From Collinsella aerofaciens (lineage in GTDB: Bacteria > Actinomycetota > Coriobacteriia > Coriobacteriales > Coriobacteriaceae): a stretch of 64,000 nt of DNA. This document shows positions 25,727-34,347 of this stretch, in pieces. Location: positions 99,929 through 163,928 of the forward strand of contig NZ_JADMUF010000003.1 of NCBI RefSeq assembly GCF_015546965.1. Direction: 5' to 3'. Both the position numbers and the translations under genes were made by a program. Positions within the stretch are counted from its first letter, which is position 1; every line of letters starts with the position of its first letter. Below the pieces are notes generated by a model. It was given only the letters and a program-made list of their open reading frames with translations, made no database searches and was not told the DNA's origin.

Positions 25727-26401
25727 CTAGCGACGCTCATCCGTCGGTGCGCCGTCGACGATCGCGATGCCCGCCGAGGCACCCAACGCGCTGGCGCCGG
25801 CCTCGATGAATGCGCAAGCCTCTTCGTAATTATGGATACCGCCCGCCGCCTTGATTGCCACGGCATCGCCGAGCACCTCGTGCATCAGCCGCACGTCCTC
25901 GAGCTTAGCACCGCCAAAGCTTCTGCCAGTCGATGTCTTAAGGAATCCCGGCTTAGCCTCCAGCGCGATCTCGCATACACGGCGCTTGGCGGCGTCGTCG
26001 CCGTCCAGTTTGCACATCTCGACGATCACCTTGTCAGTGATGCCATGCGCGCGACAAAAATCAGCAATGGTAGTCATCTCGCGCTCGATGGCATCAAAAT
26101 CGCGGTTCTCGACCGACTCCTGATTCAAAACGTAGTCAATCTCGGTAAAGCCACACGCAGCGTATTCCTCAAACCTCGCAAGCTTCTCCTCAAGCGTCAT
26201 AGTGCCCTGGGGAAAGTCGATGGCGCCGGCAAGGATGATGTCAGAGCCCTCGAGCATGGCGCGGCCCGTCTCGTACTCCTGAAGGTTCGCAAATACGCAG
26301 CGAAAGTTGTACTTTAACGCCTTCTCGACATACTGCTCAAACTTGTCCTCGGGGGCATCGATATAGTCGATGTATTTATTGATGGGTTTGGCAAGCGTCA
26401 T
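25727..26401 (-). CDS. deoC: Deoxyribose-phosphate aldolase
   Basis: This 224-residue class I aldolase cleaves 2-deoxyribose 5-phosphate to acetaldehyde and glyceraldehyde 3-phosphate. It shows DKVIVEMCKLD, the Schiff-base lysine in GFLKTSTGRSFGGA, and AIKAAGGIHNYEEA, the conserved DeoC blocks. The ATG at 26401 follows GGAGG. No other deo gene is adjacent. Confidence 0.88.
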   Translation of the reverse strand: MTLAKPINKYIDYIDAPEDKFEQYVEKALKYNFRCVFANLQEYETGRAMLEGSDIILAGAIDFPQGTMTLEEKLARFEEYAACGFTEIDYVLNQESVENRDFDAIEREMTTIADFCRAHGITDKVIVEMCKLDGDDAAKRRVCEIALEAKPGFLKTSTGRSFGGAKLEDVRLMHEVLGDAVAIKAAGGIHNYEEACAFIEAGASALGASAGIAIVDGAPTDERR

Positions 26402-26619
26402 ACTGGGCCTCCTTGTTCGGGGCTGACAACCGATTCGTGGTTTCACGCGAAAAACCACGTTCAATGTACGCCCGACATGCAAGGACAGCGTCCGCATTCC
26501 GACAAGTGGTATGAAATTAGCCGTAAACGTTTATTTACGGACAGCGAATGGCACCGCACGCGGATGCCGACAGCAAGACATCCCCCCCCTCAATACACCC
26601 TCATGCCCATTTAAATAGC

Positions 26620-26653
26620 AAGGGGCCCGTATCTGTTGGGATACGGGCCCCTT
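26620..26653 (-). terminator. pgi-type terminator, distal copy
   Basis: AAGGGGCCCGTAT (26620-26632) pairs perfectly with ATACGGGCCCCTT (26641-26653). It is near-identical to the hairpin after the intact pgi gene (30121-30152) and lies next to the pgi remnant. It is probably the original pgi terminator. Confidence 0.8.
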
Positions 26654-26682
26654 TCGGCCATGACCCATCTCAGCAACAAAGG

Positions 26683-26712
26683 CTACTTGCGGTGAGCGCG
26701 GTAGAACTCGAT
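26683..26712 (-). repeat. attachment-site-like copy of the last ten pgi codons
   Basis: These 30 bases encode IEFYRAHRK and a stop on the minus strand, the same as the end of pgi at 30186-30215. Only two bases differ, both silent (GCT for GCG, CAC for CAT). Similarity stops exactly at 26712. It is the expected leftover of recombination at the 3' end of a protein gene. Confidence 0.75.
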
Positions 26713-27093
26713 CGCACCATCTTATCCGAGCCGGGGCACGTTCGCATAGCGTGGCGCGTGACGGTTGCAAAACCACTCCATTTGAAACAAAGGAAAAAAA
26801 GTACTTGCAAAGACGCGTTCCGACATATAAGTTGATAAAAGACCGCCGTTGCGGTTTTAAGTAGATCGAGCATATGAAGTTTGAGTTTTAGCGTGTAAGA
26901 GAAGGAAGATCGGCAAAGTACAACCCCAAACGCAATGACAACTTAATGAGGTAACTGCCACATGTGAGGCACCCAGGGCATTGCTGTCTCGATTTTGAGC
27001 ACGATGCCTTCCGCCTTGCATGGGCCGTTCCATCCCGCCCCTGCAGCAACTGCCTCACGGGCTCATTGAAAACCGCATAGCACCCCAACGTCA

Positions 27094-27129
27094 GCACATC
27101 ACCCACGGCAAGCACATCACTCACGACAA
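27094..27129 (+). repeat. Two tandem 18-bp repeats in the cassette leader
   Basis: Positions 27094-27111 and 27112-27129 are adjacent direct copies with two differences (GCACATCAC-CCACGGCAA type). Partial CACATCA copies follow to about 27160. They lie 47 bases before the first cassette gene and could be protein-binding iterons. Confidence 0.45.
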
Positions 27130-27175
27130 CCAACACATCAACAAACAGCACGAACATCAACCGATTGGAGAAGCT

Positions 27176-28066
27176 ATGACAAACCACCACGCTGAAGACG
27201 GCGATAAGAAAAGCATTCTGGATGCCCGCATTGAGCGAGCATATGCAAACGAATATGACGCCGCCTTTGCCGCCGCGACCATCAAGAACTACGCGTCGCT
27301 ACCGCTCGCGACGATCTTGGCCGACCACCCTCAACTGCTGAAGCGCTGCACAAAGATCATGGGCGACCCCGACATTCGCAAGCTGACAGACCCCTATGCC
27401 CCAAAACGCGACAACGATTCGTACGTTCTTACCGTAGGCTGCCTAGCCCATATGCTTACGGCGCTCGACACGAAACTCAAGCTCGAATGGGAACCCGACG
27501 AGCGTCATGAACTCGAAAGCAAGCGGAACACCCTGCGCACCGCACTGTTCCTTCCGTTGGACGGCCTCAAGCGCTGCAACGTCGAGCTCAATACACAGGC
27601 GCGGCAAAAGCCCGGGACCACGGGGCAGAAAACTCCAAGACCCCATGCGGCCATTGTCGACCGCAACCGATATAACCGCATGACCGCGCACTTTTCTGCC
27701 GAGGGAGTAGCCATAAGGACGCTGATCGACCTGCTGTGCCTCCTGAGCATCAACGAGCTATTTGAGGGCTATCTCGCCCTTGTTCCCGCGACGGCACCCA
27801 AGTCGGTAGCAAAGATCATCGAAACCTGCAGACGCCAGTTTGAGCGCCACCGCAATGGCAGCGAGATGAACGCCAGCATCGCGCAGTACTACGCGGCTCA
27901 TTACAAAAATGACGGATGCGCCCCTGTCGAGCATCAGTTGCGGCTCGCCTACACCACGCCCGTCGCAACGCTCCATCGCTTTGGAGCCCTTGGCGCTTGC
28001 GAGCCGCACGAACAGGCAGCCTGCCCCACAACCGAGCTCGATCTCAGGCTCGGACGAACCCTGTAG
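27176..28066 (+). CDS. Unknown protein of the pgi-linked cassette
   Basis: This soluble protein has 296 residues and no membrane segment or signal peptide. The N-terminus is acidic to neutral (ILDARIERAYANEYDAAFAAA). The middle is helical and basic (KCTKIMGDP-like, DTKLKLEWEPDERHELESKR), and a Lys/Arg-rich linker (ARQKPGTTGQKTPRP) precedes a helical C-terminal half. I do not recognise any domain. The ATG at 27176 follows GGAG by five bases. It begins the three-gene plus-strand unit, and the next gene starts 63 bases after its stop. Confidence 0.6.
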   Translation: MTNHHAEDGDKKSILDARIERAYANEYDAAFAAATIKNYASLPLATILADHPQLLKRCTKIMGDPDIRKLTDPYAPKRDNDSYVLTVGCLAHMLTALDTKLKLEWEPDERHELESKRNTLRTALFLPLDGLKRCNVELNTQARQKPGTTGQKTPRPHAAIVDRNRYNRMTAHFSAEGVAIRTLIDLLCLLSINELFEGYLALVPATAPKSVAKIIETCRRQFERHRNGSEMNASIAQYYAAHYKNDGCAPVEHQLRLAYTTPVATLHRFGALGACEPHEQAACPTTELDLRLGRTL

Positions 28067-28129
28067 CCCGCCAGCCCCTCCGCGGGCAACAATCCTATTC
28101 CACAACACAACCAACAGAAAGGAGTCCTC

Positions 28130-28747
28130 ATGGACACCAATCATTCCCCCATCATCAGCCCCCTCACCATGCGTGAATCCGCCCGAGGTATCACGCTCAC
28201 CAGCATTTACGATGAGATGCTCGCCCGTCGCGAGCTCTCCGTCATGGGAAACATCGAAACCCCGATGGCCCATGACCTATGCCAGCAGATCCGCCTGCTC
28301 GATGCCACCGACCCCAGCCGCCCCATCACCATATTTGTCGCCAGCGCCGGCGGAAGCGTGCGATCGGGTCTTGCGATCTATGACGCCATGCGCCTCGCAT
28401 CGTGCCCCATCCGCACCGTCTGCCTGGAATTCGCCGCGTCCATGGGCGCCGTGATCTTTATGGGCGGCGACGATCGCCGTATGGCGCCCCATGCAGAGCT
28501 CATGATTCACGACCCACTGATCCCCCAGGGGGCAGGCGGCTCGGCACTTGCGCTGCAGGAAACCAGCCGGCGTCTCATGCAGACCCGCAAGACCCTCACA
28601 CAAATCCTCTCGGACCGCAGCGGCCTCACGCCCAAGCGCATCCAGTCCCTCACTGCAAAAGACACCTACCTTTCGGCCGAGCGCGCCGTCGAGCTCGGCT
28701 TTGCCCACGAAATCCTCTCGACCACCAAGGAGGTCGCCCATGTCTAA
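28130..28747 (+). CDS. ClpP-like serine protease of the cassette
   Basis: This 205-residue protein has the ClpP fold with all three catalytic residues: Ser104 in FAASMGAVIF, His127 in AELMIHDPL, and Asp178 in TAKDTYLSAERAVELGF. SAGGSVRSGLAIYDAM matches the oligomer-contact region. It is more divergent than a housekeeping ClpP (for example LEFAASMG for the usual GMAASMG) and sits on a mobile cassette, so it is likely specialised. The ATG follows AAAGGAGTCCTC. Its end overlaps the next gene by eight bases, so the protease and the ATPase are translationally coupled. Confidence 0.82.
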   Translation: MDTNHSPIISPLTMRESARGITLTSIYDEMLARRELSVMGNIETPMAHDLCQQIRLLDATDPSRPITIFVASAGGSVRSGLAIYDAMRLASCPIRTVCLEFAASMGAVIFMGGDDRRMAPHAELMIHDPLIPQGAGGSALALQETSRRLMQTRKTLTQILSDRSGLTPKRIQSLTAKDTYLSAERAVELGFAHEILSTTKEVAHV

Positions 28748-30044
28748 CCTCGCCAGCCGCCTCGCCGCATCTGAGTCCGCATCGTCCACCATCCTCGCCA
28801 AGGATCGAACGCTTTCCTGCGACACCCGCCAAACGGGACTCAACAACAACGCACTTGTGATCGGCCCCTCGGGAGCCGGCAAGACCCGAAACGTCCTTAA
28901 GCCCAACCTGCTTCAGATGAATGCGAGCTATATCGTGCTCGACACCAAAGGGACGCTCTGTCGCGAAGTGGGACCCGTGCTGGCAGCCCACGGTTACCGC
29001 GTGCAATGTCTCAACTTCGCCGACCTCAACACCGTCCCGGCCCTTGCGCCCGGCATCGAGCGCTGCGGCTACAACCCCCTGAGGCACATTCGCCGCAAGG
29101 CGGACGGCAGGCCCAACCAGCAGGACATCCTCTCGGTGGCAAAGGCCATCTGCCCCATCGAGGATAACAACCAGCCTTTTTGGGATCATGCGGCGGCAAA
29201 CCTGCTGTCGTGTCTTATCGCCTACGTCACCGAACAGCTACCCGACGACGAGCAGACGATCAGCTCGGTCATCAAGCTGATCGAGCACCTGCAGGACGGT
29301 GCCACGGGCCGATTGTTTGACGACCTGATCACGACTGACCCCCAAAGCTATGCCCTCTCGCTATGGCGGCGCTACGCCATTACGCAAAATGCCGAGCGCA
29401 TGCACGCGAGCATCGTCGGTATCCTTGCCGAAAAGGTCATGTGTCTGGGATTCGACGGTGCGGCACAGCTCTATCGTGAGTGCCATCAGGTGGACTTTGC
29501 TTCCATGGGACACACCCCCTGCGCCCTGTTTGTAACCGTAAGCGATATTGACCGCAATCTCGATCCGCTGACCGGCCTCTTTATTACGCAGGCGTTTATG
29601 GGCCTCATTCGCGAAGCCGATAAGCAGCCCGACGGCAGCCTGCCCGTGCCCGTGCGCTTTATGCTCGATGACTTCGCAAATCTGCAGATCCCCCAGATCG
29701 ACAACGTGCTCTCGATTATCCGAAGCCGCAACATCTGGGCAACGCTGCTGCTGCAGTCGACCAACCAGCTCGATGCGCTCTATGGCGAGGCACGCGCACG
29801 CTCCATCATGGGCAACTGCGACACGCATCTGGTACTGGCGTTCCAGGATCCCGAGAGTGCCCGGGTGTTTTCCGACCGCGCCGACGCGCTGCCCAGCACG
29901 CTCATGGCAACGCCGATTGATCGCTCGTGGCTCTTTGTACGCGGTCGCACTCCCGAACAGGTCGAGCGCTTTAGGCTCGAAGACCATCCGCTCTACGGGG
30001 AGCTGCCCGAGGCGCAGCGAGGTCATGCGGAGGCCGAGCTCTAG
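28740..30044 (+). CDS. VirD4/TraG-type coupling ATPase, lacking the N-terminal membrane anchor
   Basis: The product has 434 residues. Walker A is GPSGAGKTR (about 42-50), followed by SYIVLDTKGTLCREVG as in type IV secretion coupling proteins. Walker B is LDDFANLQIP (about 309), and LLQSTNQLDALYG is the third family motif. The region before Walker A is only 40 residues and hydrophilic, whereas normal coupling proteins have membrane helices there. The start follows AAGGAGG and overlaps the clpP-like gene. It could pump DNA or act as a motor for the coupled protease; the second idea is speculative. Confidence 0.82.
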   Translation: MSNLASRLAASESASSTILAKDRTLSCDTRQTGLNNNALVIGPSGAGKTRNVLKPNLLQMNASYIVLDTKGTLCREVGPVLAAHGYRVQCLNFADLNTVPALAPGIERCGYNPLRHIRRKADGRPNQQDILSVAKAICPIEDNNQPFWDHAAANLLSCLIAYVTEQLPDDEQTISSVIKLIEHLQDGATGRLFDDLITTDPQSYALSLWRRYAITQNAERMHASIVGILAEKVMCLGFDGAAQLYRECHQVDFASMGHTPCALFVTVSDIDRNLDPLTGLFITQAFMGLIREADKQPDGSLPVPVRFMLDDFANLQIPQIDNVLSIIRSRNIWATLLLQSTNQLDALYGEARARSIMGNCDTHLVLAFQDPESARVFSDRADALPSTLMATPIDRSWLFVRGRTPEQVERFRLEDHPLYGELPEAQRGHAEAEL

Positions 30045-30120
30045 ACGCAGGGCCCTCGCAGCACGCGACGCTCCGGCGAAGATCCTTAAAGGCCGTGCGC
30101 CCCGGGGCCACGGCAAAGCA

Positions 30121-30152
30121 AAGGGGCCCGCATCCGATGGGATACGGGCCCC
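30121..30152 (-). terminator. Terminator after the intact pgi gene
   Basis: AGGGGCCCG-C-AT pairs with AT-A-CGGGCCCCT (30122-30152) with one internal mismatch. On the minus strand it is followed by CTTTGCTTTG. It is a near copy of 26620-26653. Confidence 0.8.
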
Positions 30153-30185
30153 TGGCTATAAGACGCGATGCGTTAACAGCAGCGA

Positions 30186-30215
30186 CTACTTGCGATGCGC
30201 GCGGTAGAACTCGAT
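30186..30215 (-). repeat. attachment-site-like end of the intact pgi gene
   Basis: The last ten codons of pgi, matching 26683-26712 at 28 of 30 bases. Together they bound the 3.5-kb cassette. Confidence 0.75.
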
Positions 30216-31880
30216 GAGCGCCTGGGTCGAAGCGTCCTGCTCGGCCTTGGCGGCGTCATCGTGGAAGGCAGGGGTGATCTGCTTGGCAAGCTGCTTGCCA
30301 AGCTCAACGCCCCACTGGTCGTAGGAGTCGATACCCCAGACCGTGCCCTCGACAAACGTGATGTGCTCGTACAGGGCGATGAGCTCGCCGAGCGCGAACG
30401 GGGTCAGCGTGTCGCCGAAGATCGAGGTCGTCGGGCGGTTGCCCTCAAAGCAGCGAGCCGGGACGATCTGCTCGGGCGTGCCCTCGGCACGAACCTCGTC
30501 GGCCGTCTTCCCAAAGGCAAGCGCCTTGGTCTGGGCAAGGAAGTTGCCCAGGAACAGCTCGTGCACGTCCTGACCGCTGTCGGTCGCAGGGTTGGCGGTA
30601 TTGGCAAAGGCGATGAAGTCGGCCGGAACCACCACGGTGCCCTGATGCAGCAGCTGGTAGAAGGCATGCTGGCCGTTGGTGCCGGGCTCGCCCCAGAAGA
30701 TCTCACCGGTATCGGAGGTCACGGCGTTGCCATCCCAGCGGACATGCTTGCCGTTGGACTCCATGGTGAGCTGCTGCAGGTAGGCCGGGAAACGATGCAG
30801 GTACTGGCAGTACGGCAGCACGGCGTGGCTCTTGGAACCGAAGAAGTTGACGTACCAGACGTTGAACAGGCCCATCAGCGCGACGGCATTGTTCTCGAGC
30901 GGCGTGTTGCAGAAGTACTCGTCGATAGCGTGGAAGCCCTCGAGGAACTGCTGGAAGCGCTCGGGACCGAGCACAACGATCAGCGACAGACCCACGGCGG
31001 AGTCGACGGAGTAGCGGCCGCCGACCCAGTTCCAGAAGCCGAAGGCGTTGGCGGGGTCGATACCGAAGGCCTCGACCTTCTCGAGTGCGGTGGAAACGGC
31101 GACGAAGTGCTTTGCCACGGCCTCGGCGTTCTGCTCATCGGAGCCGTCGATGGCGCCCTGAGCCTTGAGCTGCTCGAGCATCCAGGTCTTGACCTCGCGG
31201 GCGTTGGTGAGGGTCTCGAGCGTGGTGAAGGTCTTGGAGACGATGATCACGAGCGTGGTCTCGGGATCCAGGCCCTTGAGCTTCTCGGCCTGGTCGTTGG
31301 GGTCGATGTTGGAGATGTAGCGGCAGTCGATACCGGCGTCGGCATAGGGACGCAGAGCCTCGTAAGCCATGACCGGGCCCAGATCGGAGCCGCCGATGCC
31401 GATGGACACCAGGTGCTCGATCTTCTTGCCGGTAACGCCCTTCCACTCACCGGAGCGCACGCGCTCGGCGAAGGCATACATGCGATCGAGGACCTCGTGC
31501 ACGTCGGCGACGACGTCCTGGCCGTCGACGATGAGCTGGCCCTTCTCGGTTGCGGGGCGGCGAAGCGCGGTGTGCAGGACGGCGCGGTCCTCGGTGGTGT
31601 TAATGTGCTCGCCGGAGAACATGGCGTCGCGGCGCTCCTCGAGCTTCACCTCGCGGGCAAGATCGCACAGCAGCTTGACGGTCTCATCGGTCACCAGGTT
31701 CTTCGACAGATCAAAGTGCAGGTCACCGGCGTCAAAGCTCAGCTTGTTCACGCGCTCGGCATCGGCGGCGAACCAGGCCTTGAGGTCGATACCATCGGCC
31801 TCGAGCTTCTCCTGATGAGCCTCGAGTGCCTTCCAAGCGGCAGTCGACGTAGCATCGATAGGTGCGGCAACAGTTGCCAT
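30186..31880 (-). CDS. pgi: Glucose-6-phosphate isomerase
   Basis: This 564-residue glycolytic enzyme has the family blocks [54 protein letters not shown], and [16 protein letters not shown], which carries the catalytic histidine. The length is that of the long bacterial type. The ATG at 31880 follows GAGGAGG. The protein end is intact, but it appears to have been supplied by the integrated cassette, since another copy of the last ten codons lies 3.5 kb downstream. Confidence 0.95.
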   Translation of the reverse strand: MATVAAPIDATSTAAWKALEAHQEKLEADGIDLKAWFAADAERVNKLSFDAGDLHFDLSKNLVTDETVKLLCDLAREVKLEERRDAMFSGEHINTTEDRAVLHTALRRPATEKGQLIVDGQDVVADVHEVLDRMYAFAERVRSGEWKGVTGKKIEHLVSIGIGGSDLGPVMAYEALRPYADAGIDCRYISNIDPNDQAEKLKGLDPETTLVIIVSKTFTTLETLTNAREVKTWMLEQLKAQGAIDGSDEQNAEAVAKHFVAVSTALEKVEAFGIDPANAFGFWNWVGGRYSVDSAVGLSLIVVLGPERFQQFLEGFHAIDEYFCNTPLENNAVALMGLFNVWYVNFFGSKSHAVLPYCQYLHRFPAYLQQLTMESNGKHVRWDGNAVTSDTGEIFWGEPGTNGQHAFYQLLHQGTVVVPADFIAFANTANPATDSGQDVHELFLGNFLAQTKALAFGKTADEVRAEGTPEQIVPARCFEGNRPTTSIFGDTLTPFALGELIALYEHITFVEGTVWGIDSYDQWGVELGKQLAKQITPAFHDDAAKAEQDASTQALIEFYRAHRK

Positions 31881-32003
31881 AGAGTCCTCCTCAGCATACG
31901 GGCGCACGCCTCCATGCGCCCGGACATTCAGATGCCACTATTCTAGCGCAGGTCAAGACTGCAATCAGCGAGCGTTGCCAATCGGCCCCTAAACGGCAAC
32001 CGA

Positions 32004-32761
32004 TCAAAAAGGGACAGGCTTATTTTGGCAGGTCAAACGCTTTACCAACCAAAAATAACCCGTCCTTTTATGGCAAATATTAGGCCGCGGCGCAGACGCT
32101 ACCGAGTAACTCACGCAGAGGAGACCCGATGCCCTCCAGCAGTTCGGGCGCGATAATGGCAAAAACGGGAACCTCGCCGGTGCCCACGACAGCAGGCACC
32201 TTGCCCTCCGAGACAATGCATCCATAAGGCACAAAGCCGTCTTCGCCGGCATCGAGCGCCGCCATGCGACGCGCGAGCTCGCGCGCAAAGCCCGCCGTAT
32301 CGGCATCGCCGATCGCCAGGACAAAGTCCACGCCTTCGTCGGTCGCCAGGGCCACGGCTTCGTCGATCAGTTCGTCTCCCCCATCGCCCCCGACCAAGCC
32401 GCAGCGAAAAAGCACGCGTTCGAGCAGAGCTCGATCAAGCGAGGCGAGCGCCGCCGAGACGAGCTCATCGTGCGTATGTTTGTCACCGCCCAACACGACC
32501 AGCGCCTTGGTGCCACCGTAGTGAGCGACCAATCGTCCGCACCAGCGAGCCACGTCTCCATCCGCAACAAGGCGCGTCGGCATACCAAACCCATAATTGA
32601 CCATCTTTTCCACAACCCTTCCGTGCGTATAGGCGGTATCAATCGTTAGGCTCATGCTACGAAGCGAGGTTTTCCGAGCTGTTTCGCACTCTTTAGAGCT
32701 GCGTTAAAACCCGATCCAACCGCACGACCATACCTACCAAAACAAACCAGTCCCTTTTTGA
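32004..32761. repeat. 30-bp inverted repeats flanking an alcohol dehydrogenase fragment
   Basis: Positions 32004-32033 and 32732-32761 are inverted copies with 26 of 30 identical (shared core AAAAAGGGAC and TTTTGG). They enclose 700 bp with the truncated dehydrogenase gene. The left repeat continues into a second imperfect palindrome (to about 32070). The right one ends seven bases before the -35 of the polymerase gene. Confidence 0.5.
32080..32655 (-). pseudogene. N-terminal fragment of an iron-containing alcohol dehydrogenase
   Basis: The 191-codon frame resembles the NAD-binding half of Fe-type alcohol dehydrogenases. MVNYGFGMPTRL replaces the usual FxFxxPTxI start, KALVVLGGDKHTHDE follows, and VDFVLAIGDADTAGFAREL replaces the usual AVGGGSxxDxAK. 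Full-length enzymes have about 385 residues, with the iron ligands in the missing C-terminal half. The glycine-rich NAD loop is also altered (GDAD for GGGS). There is no ribosome site before the ATG. It lies inside inverted repeats. Most likely it is a decayed gene. Confidence 0.5.
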
Positions 32762-32767
32762 CAAGTT

Positions 32768-32826
32768 TTGACGATGTCCGGATGAGCGGGTATTATCGAA
32801 CATGTATTCGATAAGAACATGTGTTT
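32768..32826 (+). promoter_or_regulatory. Promoter with two LexA-like boxes for the Y-family polymerase gene
   Basis: TTGACG (32768-32773), a 17-base spacer and TATTAT (32791-32796) form a strong promoter. Two tandem LexA-like sites follow directly: GAAC-ATGT-ATTC (32798-32809) and GAAC-ATGT-GTTT (32815-32826), each one base off GAACN4GTTC. SOS control of the polymerase is expected. Confidence 0.75.
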
Positions 32827-32841
32827 GATGAAAGGGCACGG

Positions 32842-34347
32842 ATGGCGCACGAGCAGCACACCTATATCTGCATCGACCTCAAGACGTTTTATGCCAGCGT
32901 CGAGTGCGTCGATCGTGGGCTCGATCCGCTCACCACCAACCTGGTCGTTGCCGACGAATCGCGCGGGCGCACGACCATCTGCCTCGCCATCACACAGGCT
33001 ATGAAGGACTTAGGGATTCACAACCGCTGCCGCCTATTTGAGATTCCCGATGGCATCGACTACATCACGGCCGTACCGCGCATGCATCATTACATGGAGG
33101 TGTCGGCGAAAATCTACGGTATCTATCTGGAATACGTCAGCCCCCAGGACGTGCACGTCTACTCCATCGATGAGTGCTTTATCGACGTGACGCCCTATCT
33201 GGACCTCTATCACACAGATGCGGAAGGGTTCGCCTGCACGCTGCGCGACGAGGTCCTCGCGCGCACCGGCATCACGGCGACGGTCGGCATCGGCCCCAAC
33301 CTATTCCAGGCCAAGGTGGCGCTCGATATCACCGCCAAGCACGTGCCCAGTCGCATCGGCAAACTCGACGACGAGACCTTTCGCAAGGAGATCTGGCCCC
33401 ATCGCCCCATCACCGACATCTGGGGCATCGGCCCCGGCGTGGCAGCCCGACTCGAAAAGTATGGCGTCTACGACCTGATGGGCGTCGCCGCACTCGACGA
33501 GAACCTGCTCTACGACGAACTCGGCGTCAATGCCGAATATCTTATCGACCACGCCTTCGGGCGCGAGCCGACAACCATCGCCGATATCCAAGCCTATCGC
33601 CCGCAGGCAACTTCGACCACCACAGGACAGGTGCTCTCGAAGGGTTATGCCTACGAACAGGCCTATACCGTCTTGCGCGAGATGGTCGACAACGCCGTTT
33701 TAGATTTGGTCGATAAGCACGTGGTCTGCGACAGTATCTCGCTCTTTGTGGGCTACGCGAGCGAACGCGCCGACATACGCCGCCTCGACGCCAGCGGTAC
33801 AGCGCAGTATGTGGACGGATGCGGGCACCTGCGCTCGAGCACATCGAGTATCGAACCCACCGCAACCGCCGGCCCCGAGCTCGCGCCCCGTGCGCCCAAG
33901 CCCGTCCAGCGCGATGACGAACGGCGTCGCCTGGTGCGCGAAGCGCAGGCAATCGATGGCATCTTTGTGGGAGAGCATGGCGGCAAACCGCGCGGTGGCT
34001 ATGCCGCACTCTTTGCGCACTCTAACGCCTCGCGAAAGCTGCCCGAGCGTACCAATTCGTTCAAGAAGATCATGGGCTATTTCGATGAGCTCTGGGCGCA
34101 GACTGTCGATCCCAAACGACCGGTCAAGCGCATCAATCTGGGATTTGGCAACCTCATGCCCGAGGAATTTGCCACCATCGATCTGTTCAGCGATATCGAG
34201 GCCGATGAGCGCGAGCGCGACCTGGCACGCGCCGTGCTGGCCGTGAAAGGCAAATACGGCAAGAACGCGCTGGTTAAGGGGCTGAGCTTTACCGCCGGCG
34301 CCACCGCGCGCGAACGCAACGATCAGGTAGGAGGACATCGTGCCTAA
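32842..34347 (+). CDS. Y-family DNA polymerase (UmuC/UvrX-like)
   Basis: The protein has 501 residues. The start YICIDLKTFYASVECVDRGLDPL and the active-site YSIDECFIDVTPYL are the metal-binding blocks of translesion polymerases. IWGIGPGVAARLEKYGV is the helix-hairpin-helix, and a little-finger domain follows. It is longer than DinB and matches the UmuC/UvrX group that works with YolD proteins. The ATG at 32842 follows AAAGGGCACGG. It overlaps the next gene by eight bases. The promoter carries two LexA-type boxes. Confidence 0.9.
   Translation: MAHEQHTYICIDLKTFYASVECVDRGLDPLTTNLVVADESRGRTTICLAITQAMKDLGIHNRCRLFEIPDGIDYITAVPRMHHYMEVSAKIYGIYLEYVSPQDVHVYSIDECFIDVTPYLDLYHTDAEGFACTLRDEVLARTGITATVGIGPNLFQAKVALDITAKHVPSRIGKLDDETFRKEIWPHRPITDIWGIGPGVAARLEKYGVYDLMGVAALDENLLYDELGVNAEYLIDHAFGREPTTIADIQAYRPQATSTTTGQVLSKGYAYEQAYTVLREMVDNAVLDLVDKHVVCDSISLFVGYASERADIRRLDASGTAQYVDGCGHLRSSTSSIEPTATAGPELAPRAPKPVQRDDERRRLVREAQAIDGIFVGEHGGKPRGGYAALFAHSNASRKLPERTNSFKKIMGYFDELWAQTVDPKRPVKRINLGFGNLMPEEFATIDLFSDIEADERERDLARAVLAVKGKYGKNALVKGLSFTAGATARERNDQVGGHRA

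Larger units (their letters stand above)
26402..27175. other. 774-bp gene-poor stretch: terminator, pgi remnant, leader of the cassette
   Basis: 26402-26610 contains the deoC promoter side and a small hairpin (CGTGGTTT/AAACCACG near 26434-26458). 26620-26653 is a terminator and 26683-26712 a copy of the last pgi codons. From 26713 to about 27090 I see no gene. TTGCAA (near 26805) and TATAAG (near 26824), 15 bases apart, are a possible promoter. Tandem 18-mers lie at 27094-27129. Confidence 0.5.
26713..30185. mobile_element. Cassette integrated at the 3' end of pgi (ClpP-like and VirD4-like genes)
   Basis: The segment lies between two direct copies of the pgi 3' end, each with its own similar terminator outside or at the boundary. 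It holds three tightly spaced genes on the plus strand, opposite to pgi: an unknown 296-residue protein, a ClpP-like protease and a VirD4-like ATPase. No integrase, relaxase or replication gene is present. It is therefore a remnant or a satellite that depends on functions elsewhere. Confidence 0.65.

Noticed and set aside
26790-26960. rRNA operon leader or promoter in the cassette spacer
   Set aside because: The AT-rich TTGCAA/TATAAG stretch looks promoter-like, but no 16S sequence follows and no box A could be recognised.
27094-27165. CRISPR-like repeats
   Set aside because: The 18-mers are directly adjacent without spacers and no cas gene is near. They are simple tandem repeats.
30195-31946. 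A plus-strand frame of 583 codons opposite pgi
   Set aside because: It mirrors the pgi codons and has low-complexity composition. Pgi itself is certain. The long frame opposite nrdD (58503-60830) is rejected for the same reason.
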